This document shows, piece by piece, positions 19,301-26,628 of a stretch of DNA of 64,000 nt; the first letter of the stretch is position 1; each line of letters opens with the position of its first letter. The notes beneath the pieces were generated by a model. It made no database searches, was not told the origin of the DNA, and saw only the letters and a list, made by a program, of their open reading frames with translations. Origin of the DNA: Flavobacteriales bacterium 34_180_T64 (GTDB lineage: Bacteria > Bacteroidota > Bacteroidia > Flavobacteriales > Flavobacteriaceae); contig MAAR01000012.1 of assembly GCA_002162765.1 (NCBI GenBank), forward strand, positions 91,199 through 155,198. The letters run 5' to 3'. Both the position numbers and the translations under genes were made by a program.

Positions 19301-19762
19301 TAGCACGGAATTCTGATTATTTCCTAAGGTAACGCCTCGAGAAATACTTCCAGAAGTACTAAGACCATCAAAAGGTGTAAATGTTTTTTCTCGTGTAGAT
19401 TGATTGATTTTATATAAACGCTGGAGATTGTCTGTATTCTCAACAATAATTTTATCATCCAATTGAAAATATTTTCGAGTAACAAATTCAGGAAATCTCA
19501 AATACTCAATAGTAATGGAATCGGTTTGTAGTGGTTCTTTAAAAATCAATAAAGCGTTTGCAAAATCAACAGTATATTTGGAACTATCTACCAACACATT
19601 GTTTTTCGTTCTTAGAACAAACTTACTTGGGTTAATGCTTACAGTATCAATTTTAATGGAATCTTTAACTGCGACTTTTTTTGTTTTATAATTGGACGTT
19701 TGTTCCTGTGCAGACACACAAAAAGACAAGAAAAACATCATAAGACTAAAAGCAATTTTCAT
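16352..19762 (-). CDS. Very large outer-membrane beta-barrel-like protein of unknown function
   Basis: The 1136-residue protein has a signal peptide (MKIAFSLMMFFLSFCVSAQEQ). An N-terminal beta-rich part follows (KFVLRTKNNVLVDSSKYTVD, then SITIEYLRFPEFV). Residues about 135-240 contain GSISRGVTLGNNQNSVLN, KLSDKVSLRASIQDANVPLQ and NIRAGDIDLVNETSYF. A long stretch of alternating amphipathic strands runs to the C-terminal LKAYF, ending in Phe as outer-membrane barrels do. A calcium-loop-like DYNTNGIQELNEFE sits in the last third, inside a typical envelope-protein sequence. I recognise it only as a conserved Bacteroidota surface family without a known job. It is not part of the metal operon by spacing alone, though it lies downstream of no clear promoter of its own. 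Confidence 0.8.
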   Translation of the reverse strand: MKIAFSLMMFFLSFCVSAQEQTSNYKTKKVAVKDSIKIDTVSINPSKFVLRTKNNVLVDSSKYTVDFANALLIFKEPLQTDSITIEYLRFPEFVTRKYFQLDDKIIVENTDNLQRLYKINQSTREKTFTPFDGLSTSGSISRGVTLGNNQNSVLNSELDLQISGKLSDKVSLRASIQDANVPLQESGYSQRLDEFDQVFIELFSDNWNIRAGDIDLVNETSYFASFNKRVQGLFVNANLNHSTSKTNLFASGALVRGQFTTSQFTAQEGNQGPYKLRGPNNELFVLIVSGSETVYVNGLPIERGESNDYIIDYNAGEIIFNSTFPITSEMRITVDYQYSERNFSRFIAFGGGEYQSDKLKLGVSVYSEVDAKNQPLQQNLSNEQKQILSDAGDDRSLMVAPSDVAESFNENRILYKKELIDGVEAFVFSNNPDDDLFSVKFTLVGENQGNYILVNSNAVSNIYEYVAPVGSIPQGNYEPIVQLIAPTKLQVAVVNGTYKPSDRTDIYFELTGSKNDLNLFSSIDDSNNDGFAAKLKLKQNIIKSDSLWNLNVILDADIIQDDFKSIERLYYAEFNRDWNLEKPLGNQNLLSAGFEYLHPKKGIATYTFEHLNYSENFNGNRHNLLANLNLNQFNIFSNSSILNNTSSLSTATFLRSFNRITYGFGKQWVGAKLAIEDNEQREFVTNNLTNLSQRFKSYEVFYGIGDSTNVFVELGYKNRINDSLRLNKVAKVNSSNTYYLKSKIIQNAKTNLGLYVNYRTLKPVDNTIEEEQSLNSRLTFNQKLFRQIVQWNTIFETNSGTLPQQDFTYVEVEPGQGGYTWIDYNTNGIQELNEFELAQFQDEGSYIRVLLPNQVFVKTHQNRLSQTLTINPQQWSASESKSKQFWAHFYNQTSFLIDRKNKREGNVFNINPFKENESTQLALNNSFRNVLFFNRGKQRYTTSYTFLSNSNRTVLSIGFQENKLESHQLNFNHKFQESWLMNLKTSIETNESLSENFSSRNYSIEEQRLFPKLSYLFNENARFDIFYQFSTKNNVIGDKEKLQQHNYGLSFTFNNVQKLSLIGEFNLFQNTFTGNANTPVSYQILEGLQSGKNFTWSLLAQKKLTKFLDLNLNYFGRKTETSKTIHTGTIQLKAYF

Positions 19763-19905
19763 TCAATACCTAAACTTTAAAAGACGGGAATTATTATACG
19801 CTCAAATCATTAAAGTATTGCTAAAATAGTGCAATTCAAGCTCAAAATTTAATTTAAAAACGATTTAAAAAAATTGCTAATTGTCTTCACGTCAATTAAA
19901 TAATG

Positions 19906-19946
19906 AGAATATTTTCTCTTATTGTGTAGAATATTTTCTATATTTG
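19906..19946 (+). promoter_or_regulatory. Tandem 12-bp operator-like repeats overlapping a -7 element
   Basis: AGAATATTTTCT occurs twice, at 19906-19917 and 19928-19939, exactly 22 bp apart (two helical turns). Each copy has AGAA/TTCT palindromic ends. The second copy abuts TATATTTG (19939-19946), a match to the Bacteroidota -7 element, 27 bp before the ATG of the first cassette gene. The layout suggests a regulator binding two sites on one face of the DNA, but no such regulator is encoded nearby. Confidence 0.5.
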
Positions 19947-19973
19947 ATTATTGTTTAATTAAAACCATTCATT

Positions 19974-20555
19974 ATGAGAAAATTAATATTAAAGATTTCC
20001 ATTTGTACTTTTTTAATCATTGGAAATATGTCTTGTTCGCAAGAAGAAGTCACTCAAAACCCTCCATTGCTTGAAAATTTCACTCTTGATTTAAGCAAAT
20101 CAAAATTAGGTACTCCTCTTATTCTGTTTAAATATGAAAACAAAGATCAACTTATCAACAATATAAATCAATCTTTTATCCAGATTATGAAGGACGCACA
20201 AGATATGATCATTAAATCAAATGAAATTAGCGAAGTAGTAACAGAATTACAGTTTTCTAACAACATAGCAGCAATAATACGAGTAACATACTTCGATGAA
20301 AATAAAAATGGTATAACCTATAAATTAAATGCCAATACAAATAAATATGAAAGATCACCTTCTTCTCATCTGGCCAAATGCCCTGATGGATATTCACTAC
20401 TCGCTTCCTGTAGTAATTTTGATGGCACAAAAGAATGCGTTGCATCAGCTGTTGGTCAATTTTTAACAGAAAATATTTCCGGAGTAGGTAATTGCGCTAA
20501 CATACAAGTAAGTGTAGGCACATTCTCTACTAAAGTTTGTGGTAAAACATGCTGA
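19974..20555 (+). CDS. Putative lipoprotein with Cys-rich C-terminus, first gene of an unrecognised cassette
   Basis: The 193-residue protein is not recognised. It begins with a lipoprotein-like signal ending LIIGNMSCSQEEV (Cys21); the acidic residues right after the Cys resemble surface-export signals of flavobacterial lipoproteins. Residues about 30-120 form a mixed alpha/beta region with FDENKNGITYKLN. The last 62 residues hold six cysteines: KCPDGY, ASCSNF, TKECVAS, VGNCANI and KVCGKTC (two). Three disulfides there would make a compact extracellular module. It is followed 50 bp later by a second exported protein and two small membrane proteins in the same direction. The promoter carries two identical 12-bp repeats. 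Confidence 0.72.
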   Translation: MRKLILKISICTFLIIGNMSCSQEEVTQNPPLLENFTLDLSKSKLGTPLILFKYENKDQLINNINQSFIQIMKDAQDMIIKSNEISEVVTELQFSNNIAAIIRVTYFDENKNGITYKLNANTNKYERSPSSHLAKCPDGYSLLASCSNFDGTKECVASAVGQFLTENISGVGNCANIQVSVGTFSTKVCGKTC

Positions 20556-20605
20556 AAACTTTCACCCCCAAATCATTAAATAACCTTAAAACTAAATAAT
20601 TAATT

Positions 20606-21517
20606 ATGAAAACAACGTTAAAAAAAATAGTGAAGGGGACACTAGTAATTTTTGCAATTAAGTTAATCCTTATTGGAGTACTATTCATTGGACAGTCCTG
20701 CGAGACTGATAATGAAATTCTACATCAAAATGAAGAAGCAAATACTAATTTTATTGAATCTTTAAGACATAGCAAAGAAAAATTGCAAGTCATTTCAGTA
20801 CGAAATTCAAAAATTAATATAAAAAATAATAGTAGCTATTTAGAACGTGATATGCAAGGTGTCTCTGTTAGTTATTGCCTAAATGAAATCAATGATGACA
20901 GTATTACTATTGAAGAATTGGTTGAAGATATTAATAATGTTACGAGCTTTATCCAAGCTAAATCTCAATATGGATTTGGTGATTTGTCTGAATTCAATTC
21001 AACTTTAGACGATCCAACAAATTCTGATCAAGCAGAAACTCCAGAATTCAATCCTGAAGACTGTCTTGCCATTTTTAATTTGCCTCTACAACCAATTGTT
21101 GATGCAATTGAACCAACAATAGAAGACGCAAAGAATTACCTGAGATCGAAAGGATTAACTGATAATGATATAGAAAACTTATTAGCTGCAGATAGTACAG
21201 GCGGTGCAATAGAAGAATATAATTTAGTGCCTACAGTCATGATGTTAATTGCAGAAGAGCAAAATACAAACTCAAATGTTGGAGTAAACTTTCAATCTCT
21301 ATTTGGTTCATCTGCCTTTGCGTCACAGGTAGGCGAATGTGCTGGTGATGCATTAGGAATTTCTGCCATAGCAGAAGTCATGAGAAGGGGTATTAATACA
21401 TCAGCAGGTAAAGCGCTACTTAAAAAAGCAATAAGAAAAGTTGCGTCAAGAGCTTTAGGCTGGATTGGAGCAGCAATATTTATATATGAATTTGGAGATT
21501 GTATGAATTGGTGGTAA
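20606..21517 (+). CDS. Exported protein with a disulfide-bracketed hydrophobic C-terminal segment, unrecognised
   Basis: This 303-residue protein is not recognised. A basic-hydrophobic signal ends LFIGQSCETDNE (Cys32), fitting a lipoprotein. The middle (about 35-240) is acidic and mostly helical. Residues 245-299 are different: they start with Cys245 in GECAGDALG, continue through an Ala/Gly/Lys-rich amphipathic part (SAGKALLKKAIRKVASRALG) and a hydrophobic helix (WIGAAIFIYEFG), and close with Cys299 in GDCMNWW. A cationic amphipathic helix plus hydrophobic helix between two cysteines resembles membrane-active peptides such as bacteriocins, attached to a long carrier. That is an inference. 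The next gene starts 10 bp downstream and encodes a small two-helix membrane protein. Confidence 0.75.
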   Translation: MKTTLKKIVKGTLVIFAIKLILIGVLFIGQSCETDNEILHQNEEANTNFIESLRHSKEKLQVISVRNSKINIKNNSSYLERDMQGVSVSYCLNEINDDSITIEELVEDINNVTSFIQAKSQYGFGDLSEFNSTLDDPTNSDQAETPEFNPEDCLAIFNLPLQPIVDAIEPTIEDAKNYLRSKGLTDNDIENLLAADSTGGAIEEYNLVPTVMMLIAEEQNTNSNVGVNFQSLFGSSAFASQVGECAGDALGISAIAEVMRRGINTSAGKALLKKAIRKVASRALGWIGAAIFIYEFGDCMNWW

Positions 21518-21527
21518 ATTTATTGAC

Positions 21528-21710
21528 ATGTGGAACATATTTACGATAATTATTTGCGTTATAGCCATTCTATTTAATTCTTATGGCTGGATGAATTATA
21601 ACAAGACAACGGATAAAGTAACCCGTAAAAAAGAAGGTTGGAACAGTTTTTACATGATTTCTACATTTCTTATAATAGTTGTATTAATTATGAGAATTGA
21701 AAAAATGTAA
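21528..21710 (+). CDS. Small two-helix membrane protein of the cassette
   Basis: The 60-residue protein has two hydrophobic helices, IFTIIICVIAILFNSYGW (4-21) and FYMISTFLIIVVLIM (41-55), joined by a basic loop (NKTTDKVTRKKEG). The start ATG lies 10 bp after the previous stop, so it is co-transcribed. The function is unknown. Small polytopic proteins placed directly after an exported peptide-like protein are often immunity or transport partners, which is a guess here. Coding status is supported by the tight spacing and the plausible membrane topology rather than by a known family. Confidence 0.6.
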   Translation: MWNIFTIIICVIAILFNSYGWMNYNKTTDKVTRKKEGWNSFYMISTFLIIVVLIMRIEKM

Positions 21711-21743
21711 TTCAGCTCAATTATAACTTTAATAGAATAAAAC

Positions 21744-21902
21744 ATGGAAAACAACATTGATTACCTTGGACCTTTTATTGTGTATTTTTGCTTTTTCATT
21801 TCAATATTAGGAATTTATTTAGCAATCCGCTTATACCTGAAAATTATGAAATATTTGTCTCTGAAAATCGACTATTTAAACAAAAAGAATAGTCCGGAAT
21901 AA
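21744..21902 (+). CDS. Small single-helix membrane protein, last gene of the cassette
   Basis: A 52-residue ORF starts at the ATG at 21744, 33 bp after the preceding stop, and ends with TAA at 21900-21902. It reads MENNIDYLGPFIVYFC, continues with a hydrophobic helix (FFISILGIYLAIRLYL, 17-32) and ends in a basic tail (MKYLSLKIDYLNKKNSPE). The short acidic N-terminus, one helix and positive tail fit a small inner-membrane protein. No family is recognised. It is in line with the other cassette genes and I believe it is real, but with no homologue in hand this remains moderate. Confidence 0.5.
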   Translation: MENNIDYLGPFIVYFCFFISILGIYLAIRLYLKIMKYLSLKIDYLNKKNSPE

Positions 21903-22056
21903 TACTATTGTATCAACAAAATGTTCAAATGGGATGAGTCGCTAATTTGCTTAACGATTCATCTTTTTTGAAATTATAAAAAATTACTTTAAAAGCGTCT
22001 AGCTTTTTCCGTACTTCCCATTACTTTTTTTACATTAGCTGAAATCTAATTTAGCA

Positions 22057-22815
22057 ATGAAAATAATCTCTTATAATGTCAATGGAATTCGGGCAGCCAT
22101 AAACAAAGGCTTTATCGATTGGTTGAAAGCCGCAGATCCAGACGTGATTTGTCTTCAAGAAATTAAAGCTTTAAAAGAACAGCTCGACCTCACTCTATTT
22201 GAAGATGCAGGATACAAGTACAACTATTGGTTTAGTGCTCAAAAAAAAGGTTATAGTGGTGTTGCAATTTTAAGTAAAACAGAACCTAATCATGTTCAAT
22301 ATGGTACTGGAATAGAATCTATGGATTTTGAAGGCCGAAATTTAAGAGCAGATTTCGATGGCGTTTCTGTAATGAGTATGTATTTACCATCTGGAACAAA
22401 CGATTTACGATTGCAACATAAATTTGATTACATGGCTATGATACATGACTATTTAAATGGCCTAAGAGCAGAAATTCCAAATTTAATTGTTTGTGGAGAC
22501 TATAACATTTGCCACGAAGAAATGGACATTCATAATCCAAAAATGAAAGGCGTATCAGGTTTTTTACCTATAGAACGGGAGTGGCTAGGTAAATTTATAA
22601 ATAGTGGTTTTATTGATTCATTCAGGTATTTAAATCCTAATTCGCAGGAATATAGTTGGTGGAGTTACAGAGCCAATGCACGAGCAAATAATAAAGGTTG
22701 GCGTTTGGATTATGCAATGGCTAGCCAACCATTACAAGAAAACTTAAAAAGAGCCGTTATACTTTCTGAAGTTGTACATAGTGACCATTGTCCAATTTTA
22801 CTTGAACTTAAATAA
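22057..22815 (+). CDS. xth: Exodeoxyribonuclease III (AP endonuclease)
   Basis: The 252-residue protein belongs to the exonuclease III / APE1 family, which cleaves DNA at abasic sites and degrades 3' ends in base-excision repair. Signature motifs are in order: ISYNVNGIRAA (Asn binding metal), ICLQEIKA (metal-binding Glu), MYLPSGT, CGDYNICHEEMDI (catalytic Asp and Asn), WWSYRANARANNKGWRLDY, and HSDHCPILLEL (catalytic Asp-His). The length is typical. It precedes an OmpA-family gene whose true start falls 28 bp after this stop, so co-transcription is possible. Family assignment is firm. Confidence 0.96.
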   Translation: MKIISYNVNGIRAAINKGFIDWLKAADPDVICLQEIKALKEQLDLTLFEDAGYKYNYWFSAQKKGYSGVAILSKTEPNHVQYGTGIESMDFEGRNLRADFDGVSVMSMYLPSGTNDLRLQHKFDYMAMIHDYLNGLRAEIPNLIVCGDYNICHEEMDIHNPKMKGVSGFLPIEREWLGKFINSGFIDSFRYLNPNSQEYSWWSYRANARANNKGWRLDYAMASQPLQENLKRAVILSEVVHSDHCPILLELK

Positions 22816-22843
22816 TTCATCACATATCAAAACATATAAACCT

Positions 22844-23803
22844 ATGATTAAAAAAATTTCACTAATAGTACTAACTCTAGTTTTATCAACATCTTGTGTT
22901 TCTAAAAAAATCTATACTGATTTAGAAGACAAATATGCCGGTTTAAAAAAAGAGAACAGAACCTTATCAAATGATAATAACGATTTACTTAAAGCTAAAA
23001 ATAGCTTAACTAATGATTTAGCCAAACTTCAATCGGCTTATGATGACGCCATTACCCAACGTAATAAATTGCAAAATGAACTTGAAGCTGCAAGTACTAG
23101 TCTTGAGAATTTAAAAGCGTCATACAATGCTTTAGAAAAGAATAGCTCTTCGGCAATTGCTGAAAATTCTAAAAAGAATAGAGAATTATTAGCACAATTA
23201 GAAGCTAAAGAACAGGCATTGGCTGCGGAAAACGCACGACTAGAAGCTCTTAAAAAAGAACTTGAAAGTCGCTCTCAACGTGTGGCGGAATTAGAAAGTG
23301 TTATAGCGTCAAAAGATGCCGCTATGACAAAACTAAAAGATGCTATTTCAAAAGCGCTTACAAATTTTGAAGGTAAAGGTCTAACTGTAGAACAACGTGA
23401 TGGTAAGGTTTATGTATCAATGGAAAATAAACTCTTATTCCAATCTGGAAGTTGGGCTGTAGGAACAGATGGCAAACAAGCAGTGAAACAATTGGGAGAA
23501 GTCCTTGCAGACAACCCAGACATTGCCATATTAATAGAAGGTCATACTGATGATGTCCCTTATAAAGGTAATGCTCAACTCAGTGGAAACTGGGATTTAT
23601 CGACAAAACGAGCAACAGCAATTGTCAATATATTACGAGAAAATGAGGCAATAAGTCCAGAAAATCTAACTGCAGCTGGTAGAGGTGAATTTGCACCAAT
23701 TGCACCAAATGATACTGCCGAGGGCAAAGCCAAAAACAGACGAATAGAGGTGATATTAACACCAAAATTAGACGAAATCTCTAAACTTTTGAATGACTTA
23801 TAA
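22844..23803 (+). CDS. OmpA-family peptidoglycan-binding lipoprotein
   Basis: I place the start at ATG 22844 (MIKKISLIVLTLVLSTSC), giving 319 residues. A longer reading back to 22772 would overlap xth and bury the signal peptide. Cys18 is the lipidation site (STSCVSKK). A long alpha-helical coiled coil runs from about residue 25 to 175 (Glu/Ala/Leu/Lys rich). The C-terminal OmpA domain (about 195-310) has LIEGHTDDVPYKG, NWDLSTKRATAIV and KNRRIEVIL, whose Asp and Arg bind diaminopimelate in peptidoglycan. The protein likely tethers the outer membrane to the cell wall across the periplasm. It is followed 3 bp later by an aldo/keto reductase gene. Confidence 0.92.
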   Translation: MIKKISLIVLTLVLSTSCVSKKIYTDLEDKYAGLKKENRTLSNDNNDLLKAKNSLTNDLAKLQSAYDDAITQRNKLQNELEAASTSLENLKASYNALEKNSSSAIAENSKKNRELLAQLEAKEQALAAENARLEALKKELESRSQRVAELESVIASKDAAMTKLKDAISKALTNFEGKGLTVEQRDGKVYVSMENKLLFQSGSWAVGTDGKQAVKQLGEVLADNPDIAILIEGHTDDVPYKGNAQLSGNWDLSTKRATAIVNILRENEAISPENLTAAGRGEFAPIAPNDTAEGKAKNRRIEVILTPKLDEISKLLNDL

Positions 23804-23806
23804 TAG

Positions 23807-24844
23807 ATGAAATATACAACACTACCTCATAGCGATATTAAAGTTAGTAAAATTTGTTTAGGCACGATGACTTGGGGAAATCAGAATACCGAAGACGAGG
23901 GTTTTCAACAAATGGATTTGGCATTTGACAGAGGGGTGAATTTTTTTGATACCGCAGAGTTGTATCCAGTACCAGCTACTGCGGAAAAGTATGCAGATAC
24001 AGAAAGAATTATTGGTAATTGGTTTGAGAAAACAAGCAATAGAGACAAGGTTGTTTTGGCAACAAAAATTGCTGGAAGCGGCGATTATACTGCACATATA
24101 AGAACTAACGGATTTAGTAAAGAAGCGCTTATTGATGCTGTTAATCAAAGTCTAAAACGTCTTAAGACGGATTATATTGATTTGTATCAATTGCATTGGC
24201 CAGAACGTCAAACTAACACGTTCGGTGTTAGAGATTATAAACATAATCCTAATGATTCATGGCAAGATAACTTTAATGAGATTCTACATACACTTGATGA
24301 AATTAAAACATCTGGTAAAATACGTAAAGTGGGAATTTCAAACGAAAAAGCCTGGGGAACAATGCGTTATTTGGAAGAATCAAACGCGCATAATTTACCA
24401 AGAATGATTACAATTCAAAATGCATACTCACTTTTAAATAGAGTATTTGAAGGTGATATGTCCGAAATTGCAATTCGAGAAAATATTGGGCTTTTAGCGT
24501 ATTCTCCAATGGCATTTGGAGTACTTTCTGGGAAATACATTAAAGGTATTGCTGCAGATAATGCACGATTAAAATTATTCCCTAGATTTTCAAGGTATAG
24601 TACAATACAATCCACCGAAGCGACTAAGCGGTATTTGAAAATTGCTGAAAATCATAATATGAGTTTGGCACAAATGGCTTTGGCATTTGTTACTCAACAG
24701 CCATTCTTAACTAGTAACATAATTGGAGCAACTTCTATTGAACAACTTAAAGAAAATATTGACAGCATTAACATCACTTTGAACAAGGATGTATTAAATG
24801 CTATTGAAGATGTTCACAATGAACTACCAAATCCTGCACCTTAA
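23807..24844 (+). CDS. NADP(H)-dependent aldo/keto reductase (Tas-like)
   Basis: The 345-residue TIM-barrel reductase shows the aldo/keto reductase tetrad: Asp and Tyr in FFDTAELYP, Lys in VLATKIAG, and His in LYQLHWPER. GVSNEKAWG-like GISNEKAWGTM and the C-terminal NIIGATSIEQLKENIDSI bind the NADP phosphate and are typical of the Tas/YajO group. The natural substrate is unknown for most members. It follows the OmpA-family gene by 3 bp and is closed by a terminator shared with the convergent rng gene. Confidence 0.93.
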   Translation: MKYTTLPHSDIKVSKICLGTMTWGNQNTEDEGFQQMDLAFDRGVNFFDTAELYPVPATAEKYADTERIIGNWFEKTSNRDKVVLATKIAGSGDYTAHIRTNGFSKEALIDAVNQSLKRLKTDYIDLYQLHWPERQTNTFGVRDYKHNPNDSWQDNFNEILHTLDEIKTSGKIRKVGISNEKAWGTMRYLEESNAHNLPRMITIQNAYSLLNRVFEGDMSEIAIRENIGLLAYSPMAFGVLSGKYIKGIAADNARLKLFPRFSRYSTIQSTEATKRYLKIAENHNMSLAQMALAFVTQQPFLTSNIIGATSIEQLKENIDSINITLNKDVLNAIEDVHNELPNPAP

Positions 24845-24861
24845 TTAATATTTTAAACAAA

Positions 24862-24895
24862 AAAAAAGCCTCTTCATAAATGAAAAGGCTTTTTA
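24862..24895. terminator. Bidirectional terminator between the aldo/keto reductase and rng
   Basis: AAAAGCCT and AGGCTTTT arms with an inner TTCA/TGAA stem around TAAA, preceded by an A run and followed by a T run. It serves the + strand reductase and the - strand rng. Confidence 0.8.
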
Positions 24896-24899
24896 GATA

Positions 24900-26444
24900 T
24901 TATTTGATTTTGTTACCATTTTTGTCAAAAAAATGATATTCAAGATATGTGTAAGCATCTCTAGGTAATACTTTTACCCATTTTTTATGTTCTAAAAACC
25001 ATTTAGAACGTACTGATGGGAAGCCTTTTGTTAGAAAGGCTGCTATAAAAGGATGTGTGTTTAAGGTCACCTTTTTATAGTCTTTCTTGAAAATCCGCTC
25101 TATGTCTTGAGTGATTTTCTGCACAATTTTAATTGGTGCTTCAATTTCACTTCCTTGGACTCCGTTAGGGTTTTCTTCTTTAGTTTCAATATTCCTTTCC
25201 GGGCGAACGCGTTGTCTAGTAATTTGTATCAGTCCAAACTTACTCGGAGGTAATATTTTATGTTTTGCTTTATCATCTTGCATTTCGTCGCGAAGATGAT
25301 TATACAGCCTTTTTCGATTCTCTGCATTTCCCATATCAATAAAATCTACGACTATAATTCCTCCCATATCACGTAAACGTAATTGTCGAGCAATTTCTGA
25401 AGCAGAAATTAAATTTACTTCTAATGCAGTGTCCTCTTGGTTTTTTGCTTTGTTAGATCTATTTCCACTGTTTACATCAACAACATGAAGGGCCTCTGTG
25501 TGTTCAATCACTAAATACGCTCCTTTTGCCATTGATACTGTACGTCCAAACGATGTTTTTATTTGTCTTTCAATCCCGTACTTTTCAAAAATAGGTACAG
25601 TATTGGTATACAATTTAACTATGGACTCTTTCTTAGGTGCAATCTCTTGCACATAATCTTTTATTTGAACAAATAAAGCTTCATCATCCACAATGATACT
25701 AGAAAATGAATCGTTAAATATGTCTCTTAATATAGAAGAGGCCTTATTCATTTCTCCAAGTACTTTACTTGGAAGATGTGCTTTATTAATTTTTTTACAC
25801 ATTGCTGTCCAACGATTCAGCAAATTCTGTAAATCTCTATCAAGCTCGGCAACTTTCTTGCCTTCAGCTACTGTGCGAACAATAACACCAAATCCCTTAG
25901 GAGTAATGCTCTTTACCAATCGCTTTAATCGATCTTTTTCTTCTTTCGATTCAATCTTTTGTGAAATTGAAATTCGATTAGAAAATGGTACTAGAACAAT
26001 ATATCGTCCTGCAATAGACAACTCCGAACTAATTCGAGGTCCTTTTGTAGAAATTGGTTCTTTTACTATTTGCACTAAAGTTGATTGATTAGATTTTAAA
26101 GCATTAGCAATGCTCCCATCTTTATCAATATCTTTTTCAAATTGGAAATTTTTAAATAAAAAATCTGTGTGTTTCCCTGTGCTTACACGCTTTACGAATT
26201 TTAAAAGAGAAGGTAATTGAGGTCCTAAATCATGATAATGCAAAAATGCATCTTTTTCATAACCAACATTAACAAATGCGGCATTTAGACCTGGAACAGC
26301 TTTTCTGATTTTGGCGATAAACACATCACCAACAGAAAAATTGTTATCATCTTCATCTTTGTGCAATTCAATAAGTCTTCCATCTTTTAATAAGGCAAAA
26401 TCAACAACATCAGAACTCGATCGAATAATCAATTCTTTATCCAT
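24900..26444 (-). CDS. rng: Ribonuclease E/G family protein
   Basis: The 514-residue endoribonuclease processes rRNA and degrades mRNA. It starts MDKELIIRSSSDVVDFALLKDGRL, followed by the S1 domain (GDVFIAKIRKAVPGLNAAFVNVGYEKDAFLHYHD, cited in parts: VPGLNAAFVNVG at about 50-61). The catalytic DNase I-like region contains VVDVNSGNRSNK and GGIIVVDFIDMGN, which hold the metal-binding Asp residues. The length fits RNase G rather than full RNase E, and the C-terminal scaffold of RNase E is absent. The small Zn-link Cys motif of RNase E is not evident. It lies downstream of the tiny basic protein and HU on the same strand, separated from them by a strong hairpin. Confidence 0.95.
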   Translation of the reverse strand: MDKELIIRSSSDVVDFALLKDGRLIELHKDEDDNNFSVGDVFIAKIRKAVPGLNAAFVNVGYEKDAFLHYHDLGPQLPSLLKFVKRVSTGKHTDFLFKNFQFEKDIDKDGSIANALKSNQSTLVQIVKEPISTKGPRISSELSIAGRYIVLVPFSNRISISQKIESKEEKDRLKRLVKSITPKGFGVIVRTVAEGKKVAELDRDLQNLLNRWTAMCKKINKAHLPSKVLGEMNKASSILRDIFNDSFSSIIVDDEALFVQIKDYVQEIAPKKESIVKLYTNTVPIFEKYGIERQIKTSFGRTVSMAKGAYLVIEHTEALHVVDVNSGNRSNKAKNQEDTALEVNLISASEIARQLRLRDMGGIIVVDFIDMGNAENRKRLYNHLRDEMQDDKAKHKILPPSKFGLIQITRQRVRPERNIETKEENPNGVQGSEIEAPIKIVQKITQDIERIFKKDYKKVTLNTHPFIAAFLTKGFPSVRSKWFLEHKKWVKVLPRDAYTYLEYHFFDKNGNKIK

Positions 26445-26591
26445 ATTGTAAATTTATATCCATTCGCTATGCGCAAACAGATGGATTATACTTTATAATT
26501 TGACACAGGATGTCAATCCCAGTAAACTCATGAATTACGAAGGTAATACGTAATATATCATGAATTAAATATCAAAGAACGTTACTTTAAA

Positions 26592-26628
26592 AAATTGAAA
26601 AAGTAGTTAAAAACTACTTTTTCAATTT
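26592..26628 (-). terminator. Perfect 17-bp inverted repeat terminator after the tiny basic protein gene
   Basis: Bases 26592-26608 and 26612-26628 are exact reverse complements (core GAAAAAGTAGTT / AACTACTTTTTC) with a 3-nt loop. The right arm overlaps the TAA stop of the 29-residue gene. The AT-rich stem with T-rich flank on the minus strand fits a terminator, though its perfection and overlap with the stop are unusual. Confidence 0.75.

Noticed and set aside
22772..22843. N-terminal extension of the OmpA-family gene
   Set aside because: It overlaps xth and would bury the lipoprotein signal peptide; ATG 22844 gives a normal signal.
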